In this document: piece by piece, positions 1 to 12,618 of the stretch
How positions within the stretch are numbered: the first letter of the stretch is position 1
Layout of the letters: each line of letters opens with the position of its first letter
Assembly (NCBI GenBank): GCA_016508695.1
Contig: VNKQ01000010.1
Coordinates: 1,302,001 to 1,366,000 of the forward strand
DNA: 64,000 bases
Direction of reading: 5' to 3'
Source of the DNA: Hyphodiscus hymeniophilus
Lineage: Eukaryota; Ascomycota; Leotiomycetes; Helotiales; Hyphodiscaceae
Made by a program: the position numbers and the translations under genes
The notes under the pieces: generated by a model
What the model was told of the DNA's origin: nothing
The model's input: only the letters and a program-made list of their open reading frames with translations
The model's database searches: none

Positions 1-3000
1 CTTAAATAAAGTAATTATTATATTTGTATATCTTAAGATTACTTTATAACCTTAATACCTTTAAAAGATTTTTTTAATAAACTCTTTTTAAAGCTAGAAG
101 TATTTTTTCTCTTAAAGTATTATTTACTAAAATAAAAGTAAAGATTATTATATATATTATTTAAACTTATTCTTTATAGCTTAAGTTCTTTTAAAATATT
201 AATAAGAACTTATTATATTACTCTTAGCTTAATCTTAAGATTAAAGTATATATTAAAGTAATATATAATATACTTAATTCGTTTTTATTTATATCTTCTT
301 TAAAGACGATTTATAGTTTAGACTATTAATTTTTCTATACTTATTATTTTAATTTACTTAATTAATATATCTTACGATTTGAGACTCTTATTATTAGAGT
401 ATTACTTAAAAGGCTATTTTTTATTATTAAGAGATTATTACTTATAGTTATTTTATAATTACTAGAGTTAAATTCGCTTTATACTAGGCTAAGTAATTCT
501 TTAAATTAGTATATAACTACTTAAGGGATTAATTATTTACTTATATTTAAGTATTCGTTTAATAACTAAGTTAATTCTCGAGTAACTATACTTTTATTTA
601 ACTTACTATTAATATAATTATTAATTATAAGTATTCTTTTAAATAAATAATTATTATTACTCTTTTTAGTTTTTATTTATAAGTTTATTAGCTTAAGTGT
701 TTATTTAAGAGTTAAAAGTCTAATTTCTTTATTTACCCCCGAGTTTTAACTCTCGTTATTTTTACTTAAAAGCTTACTCCCTAAAATCTTATATATAAAA
801 TCTTTTAATATAATTATAACTTTTCTTTTAAAAGAGAGTATCTCGTTTATAAAAAGATATTTAATAATTTTACTAATAGTATTTTAAATTTTATATTTTT
901 TAATTAGAGAAATAATAGCTTTAGCGCTTATTAAAGGCTATTACTTTTATATCTCTTAATTAAGAATATAGAATTTAGTTTTATTAAAAGTTACGTTTCT
1001 TATAACGATTATTCTTTTAAGTTAAAGTATTTAAATCCTATATATATTAAACGCAATATATTTAACTAAGTATTTAATATATACTTAAGAAAGTACTTTA
1101 AATATTCTTTTGTTTTTACCTTTTTATTATTCTTTTTTTAAAGCGTATACTCGAGTATTATAAGTATAAATCTTATTCTAATTAAGTTTAAGATTAATTA
1201 TTATTTATTATATAAATACTTAATTATATTACTTAAAGTAGTTTTAAAACTATAAGTATAAGACTTTATTTAGTAAGTATTACTTATAAGCTTTAAAGAG
1301 AAGAATAGTATATAAGTAAATTATTACTTTATATATTTTTAGCTAAAAGTTTTTTAAAAGATTAATAGTAAGTCTTATTCTAATTAATTTCTCAATTATA
1401 TCTCTCTTAGCTTTCTCGATTATACTAGTAGGCTTATAAGTATAAGCTAATACTAATTCTATATCGATTTCTTTTATATTAGCCTATTACTTAAAATCTA
1501 TTATACTAAAAAGAAAGATTACTAAAGTATTTTAATTATTCTTAATTTTATAAATTAATAATTTAAATTAATGTTTTATTTATATATTAAAATAAAAGAT
1601 CGAGTTTATAACTATAATCTTACGTTTCTTTATAAGTATAAATCTCTAATACTTTTTATTAAACTCGTCTTTAATTAATAAAATCTAGCTAATATTATTA
1701 TATACTTTAAAGAAATTAAAGAGATCCTAAATAATTCTCTAAAATAATCTTAGTAATTTAAAGTATAATACTTAATAAAAGATTTACTTTTTAGCTAATA
1801 TAAAAGTATAAGCTTCGTAATATATAATTAGTATTCCCTTAATAATTATATTCCTAGCTACTTTTATAAGTAACTCGAGAACCTTTAGTTTAGAGTATTT
1901 TACTTATTAATACTAAAGCTTAACTAAATTGCTCTAGGGTTTTAAGTAGTCTCTTAATTATTTAAATAACTTCTTTAGTTATTATTTAATTATTAAGTAT
2001 ATTATTACTAGTCTTATATATATTAGAATTATAAAGAGAAAACCTAAATAAAAAGTAAATAGCTTATATTTAAGGAAAACTAAGTTAAATTTATATTTTA
2101 TACTAAGTATAATAATATTAGAATTAATACTCTTATATTTTAATAAATAATTAAGTCTATAAAACCAAACCCTTACTTTAAGTATTTAAGCTTTTAAAAT
2201 AATATTTATATAAAAACTATTAATTATAACTATATCTATAAGAGTAAGATTAAATATATAAGGTTTTTCTAGCTTATTAAAAAGATTTTTAATTACTCGA
2301 GTACTTTTTTTAATAATTAAGAAAGTACCCAAACTAATTTTAATTATATTATTACTAATTAAAGGAACAAAAGAATTAGACTTAAGTAAGTCTTTTATAT
2401 TAATTAAGTATATTAATCTATAATTATTAAAAAGTATATTATTAAAAAGTAAGTGTTTTTTTAAAGAATTAAAAGTCGAATAAATCTTATAACCCGCTTT
2501 TTTAAGTAAGTCTAAATTAATAATTATATAGTTAACTTTATTTAAGTACTTACCTTACTATTTTTTTAAGTTTAATATCTTATTAAGGTATTACTTTTAC
2601 TTTTTCTTTTCAATTAGTTATTTTTAATAATTACTTTTTACTCGATTTTTAATTTTATCTTTTTTAAGATTATTAAGCTTAGTTTTAAACTTATAATTAA
2701 TTATCCTAATAATTACTACTTTTAGGCGTTTGTAAGACTTTAGTTTCTAAAAATACTTTTTATCTTTTAAAAGGTATAAATAATTATATTTAAATAAACT
2801 TAATAATTAATTTTATTTTAAGGAACTTTTAAAAGTAATTATTACTAAATAAGATTTTATTAATTTTATATCTAATAATTACTTATATAAGTAAGCTAAG
2901 AAAAGTTATCTTAAGATATTAATATTAATAATTACCTTTCTTATTTTTTAAGCTATAATTACTTTACTTATTTAATTATAAGTAAACTCTAAAAGTATTC

Positions 3001-4332
3001 TTTTAATTACTTTTAAAAAATTAGTAATTAAAAGGTAGCTTAGCTTAATATCTAAAAGTTTATATATACGAGTAATAATTAATATATTCTCTTACTTTAA
3101 AAACTACTTAAAACAATTAGTTAAGCTTTTCTAACTTTCTTTTAAGACTTCTTAATAGGTTTATCGAGCTATAGCTATAAAGGTTTCTTTTATTAGAGCT
3201 ATATAATTCTTAAGTTTAATTAAAAGTAATTATAAGCTTATATTATTACTAAGTATTAATTTAATCTTAATTACTTATAATATTTCTTTATTAATAAATA
3301 AATTTACTTAGTTAGAGATTACTAAAAGATCCCGTGATTATTTATCTTATTCTCTATACTTTTATATAACCGACTTAAAGTAAGCTTAATATTAACCCCA
3401 AATATTATTATATATTATAATAATAGTAATTAGTTTAAAAAGAATAATTAGTTTTAGTTTAGGATTTACTTCTTTTAAAGTAGAAAGCGTTCTTTTAAAG
3501 GTTATTAGGGTCTTATTACGCGTTCGATTTGCAATTTTAATATAATCTTATTTTGCCTTTATTACTTTTATAAGATTAAACTTAATTTACTTAAACTATT
3601 AGACTATATTTAGCTTCTCGATTATTTACTTTAATTTTATTACTTTTAAAGAGAGTATAAAGTATATTAAAGTACTTAGAACTATTAGATTTATATATTT
3701 TAAAATACTAAGTAATCTTATATTATAGTAAAAGAAAGAATACTATTCTAACTATTCTAATCGGGTCTTTAATTAGATATTAATTAGAATCGCTATATTA
3801 TATAAAGTAAATATATTATAAAATAGTTAATACTTTGCTTAAAGGCTTTTAAGTAATTATATATAAAATAAATTAAATAATTAGTTATTATTCTAATTAG
3901 AGAAAACCTTAATATAAGGGTTATTTTTCTTAAAGAGTTAATAAGAGTTAGCTCGTTTATTTTAATAAGCGAAGCTATATACTTAAATTTACTTATATAA
4001 TAATATATTATAATATACTTCTTAAAATAAATAATCTTTAAGTATTATATAAACTAGGCTTATAATTATTATATAAATAATTAGTTTGATTTTTAAGAAA
4101 AAAGGGTTTATAAGAAAAGATTACTTAAGTAAGTATATATTAAGTATTATCTAGTTTAAAGAAAAAAGAAAAAAAAGTAAGTCTTTTTCTAAGTATTAAA
4201 TTACTCTTATAAAGCTTAGCGAAATAAGTACTTAAATAGAGCTTAGGTAATTATATAATATAATTAGATATTTAATAAGTGTAATTAGATATTCTATAAC
4301 TACAAGATTAGTTGAGCCTTAATTTTATAATA
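1..4332 (-). mobile_element. Copia-type LTR retrotransposon copy E1, RIP-degraded, cut by the window edge
   Basis: This is the 5' portion (sense on the minus strand) of the Ty1/copia element that is complete at 14372-22725. Positions 1-4000 run parallel to 7522-11600 and to 29430-33100, and are the reverse complement of roughly 14700-18640. Its 5' LTR occupies 4067-4332 (266 bp), from TATTATATAAAT to ATTTTATAATA, the mutated ends of the family LTR. It appears inserted in copy E2, whose sequence resumes at 4333. No open frame survives; stop codons occur throughout, as expected after RIP. The rest of the element lies to the left of the window. Confidence 0.75.
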
Positions 4333-4634
4333 ATTATTTTATTAATAACTCTTTTATTTTCTTGTTAATTATTAATATAAATAATACTTTAAATAATAGT
4401 ACGAGTAAAAGCTCGAGTAGTCGATTAGCTTCGTCTAAATTCTAGGTTTAATTCCCAAGCTTTATTTAATTGTTACTTTATATTTAATAATTAATATAGC
4501 TAACCTTTCTAATATATAGGGCTTTAAAGAAGAGCGTTAAGTAAAGATACTTATTAATTTTTTTATTACTAAATCTAATAATTTCTTTTAATCTCTCTCT
4601 TCTCTTACTAACGATTATAATAATAATAATAATT

Positions 4635-4666
<32 letters not shown>

Positions 4667-7600
4667 GAAAATAAAAAAGACAAAGCTAAAAAAGATAAAA
4701 ATAAAGAAGATAAAGATAATTTAATCTTGTCTTTTACTAAGTTACGTAATTACTATTACTAGTTTTTATACTTATTACTTATATTAATTCTTATTCTTAC
4801 TACTTGTCTAGATAATAGTCTTATTTATTACTTATATAATTAAACTACTCGCCTTAGTCTTTATTCTTTTATTTTAAACGATTATATTCCGGATATTCTA
4901 AACGATTATATTCCGGATACTTTAGATAATTATATTCCGGATACTCTTTCTCGTCGTTCTTATAATCCTACTTATAGTCTTAGTATTTAGCGAGATTAGC
5001 CTTACTTTAATTATTTGTCTTTTTTAATAACTAGAAAATCTAATAATTATTACTTTAAGAATTCCGTTATATTATATAATAATTAGTATTACTAATACTA
5101 TATATACTTTTATATTCTAATCCCTACTAGTATTCTTTTATATATTTAGTTATTTTATAATAAGTATTCTCGTCGGGAAACTAATTAGAGTTTTAATCGA
5201 AAAGTATATTAAATATAAAGTTTTTATTTAATTAATACTAATTTTTACATAGAAAATAAAGTAATTAAAGATTACTATTTAAATTATACTAAAGATTAGT
5301 AATTTTATTAATCTTACTAATCGCACTCTAGGAATTAATACTTATTAATATAAAGATAATAATAATAATTAAAGTCTTACTTCTCGTTATATTAGAACTC
5401 TTTCTTTTAATTTTATTAGTTTAAAGACTAGTAAGTAAGAAATACTTACTTAAGCCTTTATTACTTATATAAATACTATATATAATCTAAGTAATTAAAG
5501 TAGCGAATAATCTATTAGTAATCTAAAGAAATACTAAGTAATCTTTTATAATATATTTTCGTTTTTCTTTTTTTTATATTAAAGTAACTTAGTAATAATA
5601 CTTAAATAAGTATTAATTTACTAAATTCCCTTAATTATAAAAATAAATAACTTATAAAATAAAATATATAATTATTAATTATATTGTCTTATTATATTAT
5701 AGCTTTAAAGTATAAAAAACTTTACTTAATTCTTTTAGTTAATCTTACTAATATTTATATAAAATTCTATAATAATCCTACTAGTATCTTACTAAATATA
5801 TTATTAATTTATTTAATCCTAATAATATCTAGCTAAAATTTTAATAGATTTTATTAATATTTAAAAGATATCTAATTATTAATCTCTAATCCTTAATTAT
5901 ATTAATTAAATACTTAGTCTAATTCTTAGAGATCCGTCTAATATTTACCTACTAGACGCTAATTAATTAATACTTTTATATAATTAATACTTTAAATCTT
6001 ATATTCTTTTAAAATCTTTAATCTTTTTATATATATTCTATAGATTTAATAAAGCTTAGAAATACTTAAACTTATACTTAGAGAGATTCTTAATAAGCCT
6101 ATCTATTAGTATTTTACTAATTAGTAAGTATATTACTTTAAACGTTCTAAATCTATACTCTTAGTAAAGCTATATATTTTAAATATTTATATATTATAGC
6201 TTAATTATAATTCTTTTATTCTCCCTTATAATTAGTCTAATTATTTATTAATTATTATAAAAAATTGTTTAAAAGTCTTTAAGCGAGAGTTTAATCTTTT
6301 TAAAAAATTATTATAATATTATTATTTCTTTAGCTATATACTTTGTTCTTAAGAGCTTTACTTAAGTAATAAATATTAATATTATTAATTATTAAGTTAC
6401 TTTTTAAGTAATAAGTCCTTTAAATAAAAATATTATATACTTATAAAATAATTACTAAGTTTTAATATCGTTTATAAATAATATATTTTTTACAATTAGT
6501 AACTAGCTTTCTAAGCTTTTTTTATATTAAATAATAAGATATTAAATTTTCTAAAGATATTTAATTACTTAATTAATTACTTTTATATATTATATACTAA
6601 GGTTTATTAAGAATTAAAAGAGCTAAAAAGTCGCGAAAGTAATATTTACTCTAATTATAATTATAATATAAAGAACCGATTTTTTTTTTTTAATATACTT
6701 TAATAAAGCTTAATATTATTATCTTAAGGTTTTTAATAAGCTTAGTTCTTAAGAGTAATATAAACGAATATTTCTATTTAATTAAATTAAACTTTTAAGT
6801 AATCTTTTTAATATAAGTATTATAAAGTAAAAAGATTATCTTATTATTTTAATCTCTAATTATACGAATACTTAAAAACTATTAAATATTTCTTAAGTCT
6901 TAAAGCTTATATAATTTCTTTAGCTTTTTAATAAACTTATATACCTTTTACTTATTTTTTTTATAATATAAAATTAATATATTATTTATATAAAAGATTA
7001 TAAAAATTTATTAAGTATAATTATAAAAGAAGTATAGCTCTTTCTTACTTTAAATTAACCCGAGAGACTTAATTATTAAAGAGAAGTCTTAATATTAAAA
7101 AGCTAAAAAGTCTTATAAGCTATATAAAGCTTAGTTAATCTCTATATAAAACCCTACTTTTTTAAAGCCTAGAGAAAGCTAATATATTACTTATACTCTT
7201 TTATCGTTTTATAAAGTATTAATAAAAGTATTAATAATATTATATTATTTAATTTCGAGATTAAAGTAAGTTATAATAATTATAATTACTTAAAATAAAT
7301 AAGTAGTAAGTATAATAATATATATAAAAATAATTAAATCTTTTTTTTAAAAGTTATTATAAATAATAATCCGAGACTTATAGCGAATTATAAAACCGTT
7401 TAAGTCTACTTTATAAGTAAAGACTTATTTTAGAGAAATAACTTTTAAATTAACTAAGCTTACTTTAATTTGTTTTTAATAGTTTCTTAGCTTTAAATTC
7501 TTAATTTTTAATCTTATATTTTAAATAAAGTAATTATTATATTTATATATCTTAAGATTACTTTATAACCTTAATACCTTTAAAAGATCTTTTTAATAGA

Positions 7601-10600
7601 TTCTTTTTAAAGTTAAAAGTATTTTTTCTCTTAAAGTATTATTTATTAAAATAAAAGTAAAGATTATTATATATATTATTTAAACTTGTTTTTTATAGCT
7701 TAAGTCTTTTTAAAACGTTAATAAAAACTTATTATATTATTTTTAGCTTAATTCTAAAATTAAAATATATATTAAAGTAATATATAATATACTTAGTTTA
7801 TTCTCGTTTAAATCTTTTTTAAAGACAATTTATAACTTAAGCTATTAATTTTTCTATACTTATTATTTTAATTTACCCGATTAGTATATCTTATAATTTA
7901 AGACTTTTATTATCGGGGTATTATCTAAAAGGCTATTCTCTATTATTAAGAGACTATTACTCATAGTTATTTTATAATCGCTAAAGCTAAATTCGCCTTA
8001 TATTAGGCTAAGTAATTCCCTAGATTAATATATAATTACTTAAGGGATTAATTATTTACTTATACTTAAGTACTTATTTAATAACTAAGCTAATCCTCGA
8101 GTAATTATACTCTTATCTAACTCGCTATTAGTATAATTACTAACTATAAGTATTCTTTTAAATAAATAATTATTATTACTCCTTCTAGTTCTTATTTATA
8201 GGTTTACTAGCTTAAGTATTTGTTTAGGAGTCTATTACTACTCTTCCTAGTTCTTATTTGTAGGTTTACTAACTTAAGTATTTATTTAAGAGTTAGAAGT
8301 TTAATTTCTTTACTTACTCTCGAGTTTTAACTCTTATTATCTTTACTCGGAAGCTTACTCTTTAGAATCTTACGTATAAAATCTTTTAATATAATTATAA
8401 CTTTTCTTTTAAAAGAGAATATCTCGTTTATAAGAAGATATTTAATAATTCTATTAATAATATCTTAAATTCTATATTCTTTAATTAGAGAAATAATAGC
8501 TTTAGTACTTATTAAGGGCTATTACTCTTATATTTCTTAATTAAGAATATAAAATTTAATTTTATTAAAGATTACGTCCCTTATAATAATTACTCTTTTA
8601 AGTTAAGGTACTTAAATCTTATATATATTAAACGCGATATATTTAACTAAGTATCTAATATATACTTAGGGAAATACTTTAAATACTCTTTTGTTTTCGC
8701 CTTCTTATTATTCTTTCTTTAAAGTATATACTTAAGTATTATAAATATAAATTTTATTTTAATTAAGTTTAAAATTAGTTATTACTTATTATATAAGTAC
8801 TTAATTATATTACTTAAAGTAGTTTTAAAACTATAAGTATAAGGATTTATTTAGTAAGCGTTACTTATAAGCTTTAAAAAGAAGAATAATATATAAGTAA
8901 ATTATTACTTTATATATCTCCGGCTAAAGGTTTTCTAAGAGATTAGTAATAAGTCTTATTTTAATTAATTTCTTAATTATATTTCTCTTAGCTTTCTCGA
9001 TTATATTAGTAAGCTTATAAGTATAAGCTAATATTAATTTTATATTAATTCCTTTTATATTAGTTTATCGCTTAAAATTTATTATACTAAAAGAAGAGAT
9101 TACTAAAGTGTTTTAATTACTCTTAATCTTATAAATTAATAGTTTAAATTAGCGTTTTACTTATATATTAAAATAAAAGATCGAGTTTATAATTATAATT
9201 CCGCGTTTCTTTATAAGTATAAATCCCTAATACTTTTTACTAAACTCGTCTTTAATTAGTAAAATCTAACTAATACTATTATATACTCTAAAGAAATTAA
9301 AGAGATCCCAAATAATTCTTTAAAATAATCTCGGCAATTTAAAGTATAATACTTAGTAGGAGATTTGCTTTTTAGTTAATATAAGAGTATAAGCTTTATA
9401 ATATATAATTAATATTTTCTTAATAATTATATTTTTAGTTACTTTTATAAGTAACTTAAAGACCTTTAATCTAAAGTATTTTACTTATTAATACTAAAGC
9501 TTAATTAAATTACTTTAGGGTTTTAAGTAGTCTTTTAATTATTTAAACGACTTCTTTAGTTATTATTTAATTATTAAGTATATTATTATTAATCTTATAT
9601 ATATTAAAATTATAAGGAGAAAACTTAAGTAAAAGGTAAGTAGCTTATATTTAAAGAAAACTAAGTTAAATTTACATTTTATATTAAGTATAATAATATT
9701 AAAATTAATACTCTTATATTTTAATAAACAATTAAGATTATAAAACTAAACCCTTGTCTTAAGTATTTAAGCTTTTAAAATAATATTTATATAAAAACTA
9801 TTAATTATAACTATATTCGAAAGAGTAAGATTAAATATATAAGGTCCTTTTAGCCTATTAAAAAGATTTTTAATTACTCGAGTACCTTTTTTAATAATTA
9901 GTAAAGTACTTAAGCCGACTTTAATTATATTATTACTAATTAAAAAAACAAAAGAATTAGGCTTAAGTAAGTCTTTTATATTAACTAAGTATATTAATTT
10001 ATAATTATTAAAGAGTATATTATTAAAAAGTAAGTATTTCTTTAGAGAATTAAAAGTTAAATAAATCTTATAACCCGCTTTTTTAAGTAAGTCTAAATTA
10101 ATAATCGTATAATTAACTTTATTTAAGTATTTACTTTATTATTTCTTTAAGTTTAATATCTTATTAAAGTATTACTTTTACTTTTTTTTTTTAATTAGCT
10201 ATTTCTAATAATTACTTTTTATTCGATTTTTAATTTTATCTTTTTTAGGATTACTAAGCTTAGTTTTAAACTTATAATTAATTATTTTAGTAATCGCTAC
10301 TTTTAGGCGTTTATAAGACTTTAATTTCTAAAAATACTTTTTATTTTTTAAAAAGTATAAATAATTATATTTAAAGGGACTTAATAATTAATTTTATTTT
10401 AAAGAACTTTTAAAAGTAATTATTATTAAACGAGATTTTACTAATTTTATATCTAGTAATTACTTATATAAGTAAACTAAGAAGAGTCGTCTTAAGATAT
10501 TAATATTAATAATTATTTCTCTTATTTCTTAAGTTATAATTACTTTACTTATTTAATTATAAGTAAACTTTAAAAGTATTTTTTTAATTACTTTTAAAAA

Positions 10601-12330
10601 ATTAGTAACTAAAAGATAGCTTAACTCGATATTTAAAAGTTTATATATATAAGTAATAGTTAATATATTCTTTTACTTTAAAAACTACTTAAGGCAATTA
10701 GTTAAGCTTTTTTAACTTTCTTTTAAGACTTTTTAATAAGTTTATTAAGCTATAATTATAAAGGTTTTTTTTATTAAAGTTATATAATTCTTAAGTTTAA
10801 TTAAAAGTAATTATAAGCTTATATTATTACTAAGTATTAATTTAGTCTTAATTACTTATAATATTTCTTTATTAATAAGTAAATTTATTTAATTAGAAAT
10901 TACTAAAAGATCTTATAATTATTTATCTTATTTTTTACGCTTTTATATAACTAACTTAAAGTAAGCTTAATATCGACCCCGAATATTATTATATATTATA
11001 ATAATAGTAATTAGTTTAAAAAAAAAAACTAGTTTTAGTTTAGGATTTACTTTTTTTAAAGTAAAGAGTATTCTTTTAAAAGTTACTAGGGTCTTATTAT
11101 ATATTTAATTTATAATTCTAATATAATCTTATTTTGCTTTTATTACTTTTATAAAATCTAACTTAATTTACTTAAGTTAATAGATTATATTTAACTTTTC
11201 GATTATTTGTTTTAATCCTATTACTTTTAAAGGGAGAGTAAAGTATATTAGAATACTTAAAACTATTAGATTTATATATTCTAAAATACTAAGTAATCTT
11301 ATATTATAATAAAAAGAAAAGTATTATTCTAATTACTTTAATCGGGTCTTTAATTAAATATTAATTAAAATCGCTATATTATATAAGGTAAATATATTAT
11401 AAAATAGTTAATACTTTACTTAAAAGCTTTTAAGTAATTATATATAAAATAAATTAAATAATTAGTTATTATTCTAATTAGAGAAAACTTTAATATAAGG
11501 GTTATTCTTTTTAAATAGTTAGTAAAAATTAGCTTGTTTATTTTAATAGGCAAAGCTATATACTTAAATTTACTTATATAATAATATATTATAATATACT
11601 TTTTAAAATAAATAATCCCTAAGTATTATATAAACTAGGCTTATAACTATTACGTAAATAATTAGTTTAATCTTTAAGAAAAAAGGGTTATAAAAAAAAA
11701 CTACTCGAATAAGTATATACTAAGTATTATTTAGTCTAAAGAAAAAAGAAAAAGAAGTAAGTCTTCTCTTAAGTATTAAATTACTCTTATAAAGCTTAGC
11801 GAAATAAGTACTTAAATAGAGCTTAAGTATTGCGTTTTGACAACTTGGCAAAAAGCAAACGCGCCTACTTCTTCTAAGCCAGTTATTCTAGGCTATACGT
11901 TAGAACGCAATATATAGTCACGTGACTACTTTCTGACACACCCCCTAGGTCCTGGCGCGATTTCTAAGCTAACATAACCTATAATCACGTGATCTCGCTT
12001 AATCGACGTGTATAGACACAGCCCGAAATCTATACGCACTTTATCACCTAGGGGCCTATGCCTAATTGGGCCGACGTGGCGCACATAATACAATTCAATT
12101 GCGACTGCTATACTAACCGGGCTTATAACTATTGCGTTTTGACAACTTGGCAAAAAGCAAACGCGCCTGCTTCTTCTAAGCCAGCTATTCTAGGCTATAC
12201 GTTAGAACGCAACATATAGTCACGTGACTACTTTCTGATATTAAGTAATTATATAACGTAATTAGATATTTAACAAGTATAATTAGATATTTTACAACTA
12301 TAAGATTAATTAAGCCTTAATTTTATAATA
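4333..12330 (-). mobile_element. Copia-type LTR retrotransposon copy E2, RIP-degraded
   Basis: Second minus-sense copy of the family. The 5' LTR is 11648-12330: 683 bp including a 411 bp TRIM-like insertion and its 7 bp target duplication, leaving the same 265 bp as other copies. Positions 7516-11640 correspond to gag through integrase and 6400-7516 to reverse transcriptase. Positions 4333-6300 correspond to the long region downstream of RNase H, with TAA/TTA trinucleotide runs (4620-4665) and a 27-bp tandem repeat (about 4878-4945). E1 interrupts its 3' part at 4333, so its 3' LTR is not in the window. All reading frames are broken by TAA/TAG codons. Confidence 0.75.
11830..12240. mobile_element. 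TRIM-like element: 411 bp with ~108 bp direct terminal repeats, inserted in a copia LTR
   Basis: Two near-identical direct repeats of about 108-109 bp, 11830-11938 and 12132-12240, flank 193 bp of unrelated sequence. Counted from 11831 and 12133, the repeats begin with TG and end with CA (left) or TA (right, a C-to-T change). The element is bounded by TTAAGTA at 11823-11829 and 12241-12247. Removing it with one duplicate gives a copia LTR of exactly the family length. It is far more G+C rich than its surroundings, so it escaped most RIP or inserted later. It carries no coding capacity. It resembles a terminal-repeat retrotransposon in miniature, although no clear primer-binding site or polypurine tract is visible. 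Confidence 0.6.
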
Positions 12331-12618
12331 TATATAAAAACAATTACTTTAAAAACATAGCGACAATTATAAGAAATATATTATAAAGGTAAATAATATA
12401 AAAAGTTAAAGTTATAATAATAAAACCTTTTAAGGGTTATATATAAAATAGAGAGTATAAGTTAAATCCGGATTATAATAAGTTAATATAATAGAATATA
12501 TTATACGCTCTTACGCATATATAAATTAGTATAGTAGAGGAAGCTTTCTAAATATACACTTATAAGTAGGGTTAATTAAGTTGTTTTAGCTGAGAGGCAA
12601 GTTATTATAGCTTGTCCC
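12331..12618. mobile_element. Right half of a hAT-type non-autonomous element (GGGACGGG family)
   Basis: The sequence parallels the right-hand half of the composite element at 35035-36648 (its 35500-35785 part) and ends with the family inverted repeat, read outward as AAGTTGTTTTAGCTGAGAGG, then a decayed terminus GCTTGTCCC. The left half is missing: the copia LTR of E2 abuts directly at 12330 and copy E3 begins at 12619, so this is a truncated remnant at a rearrangement junction. Confidence 0.6.

Noticed and set aside
11926..12153. 75-codon minus-strand frame
   Set aside because: Lies across the interior and a terminal repeat of the TRIM-like element; open only because this insert is less A+T rich.
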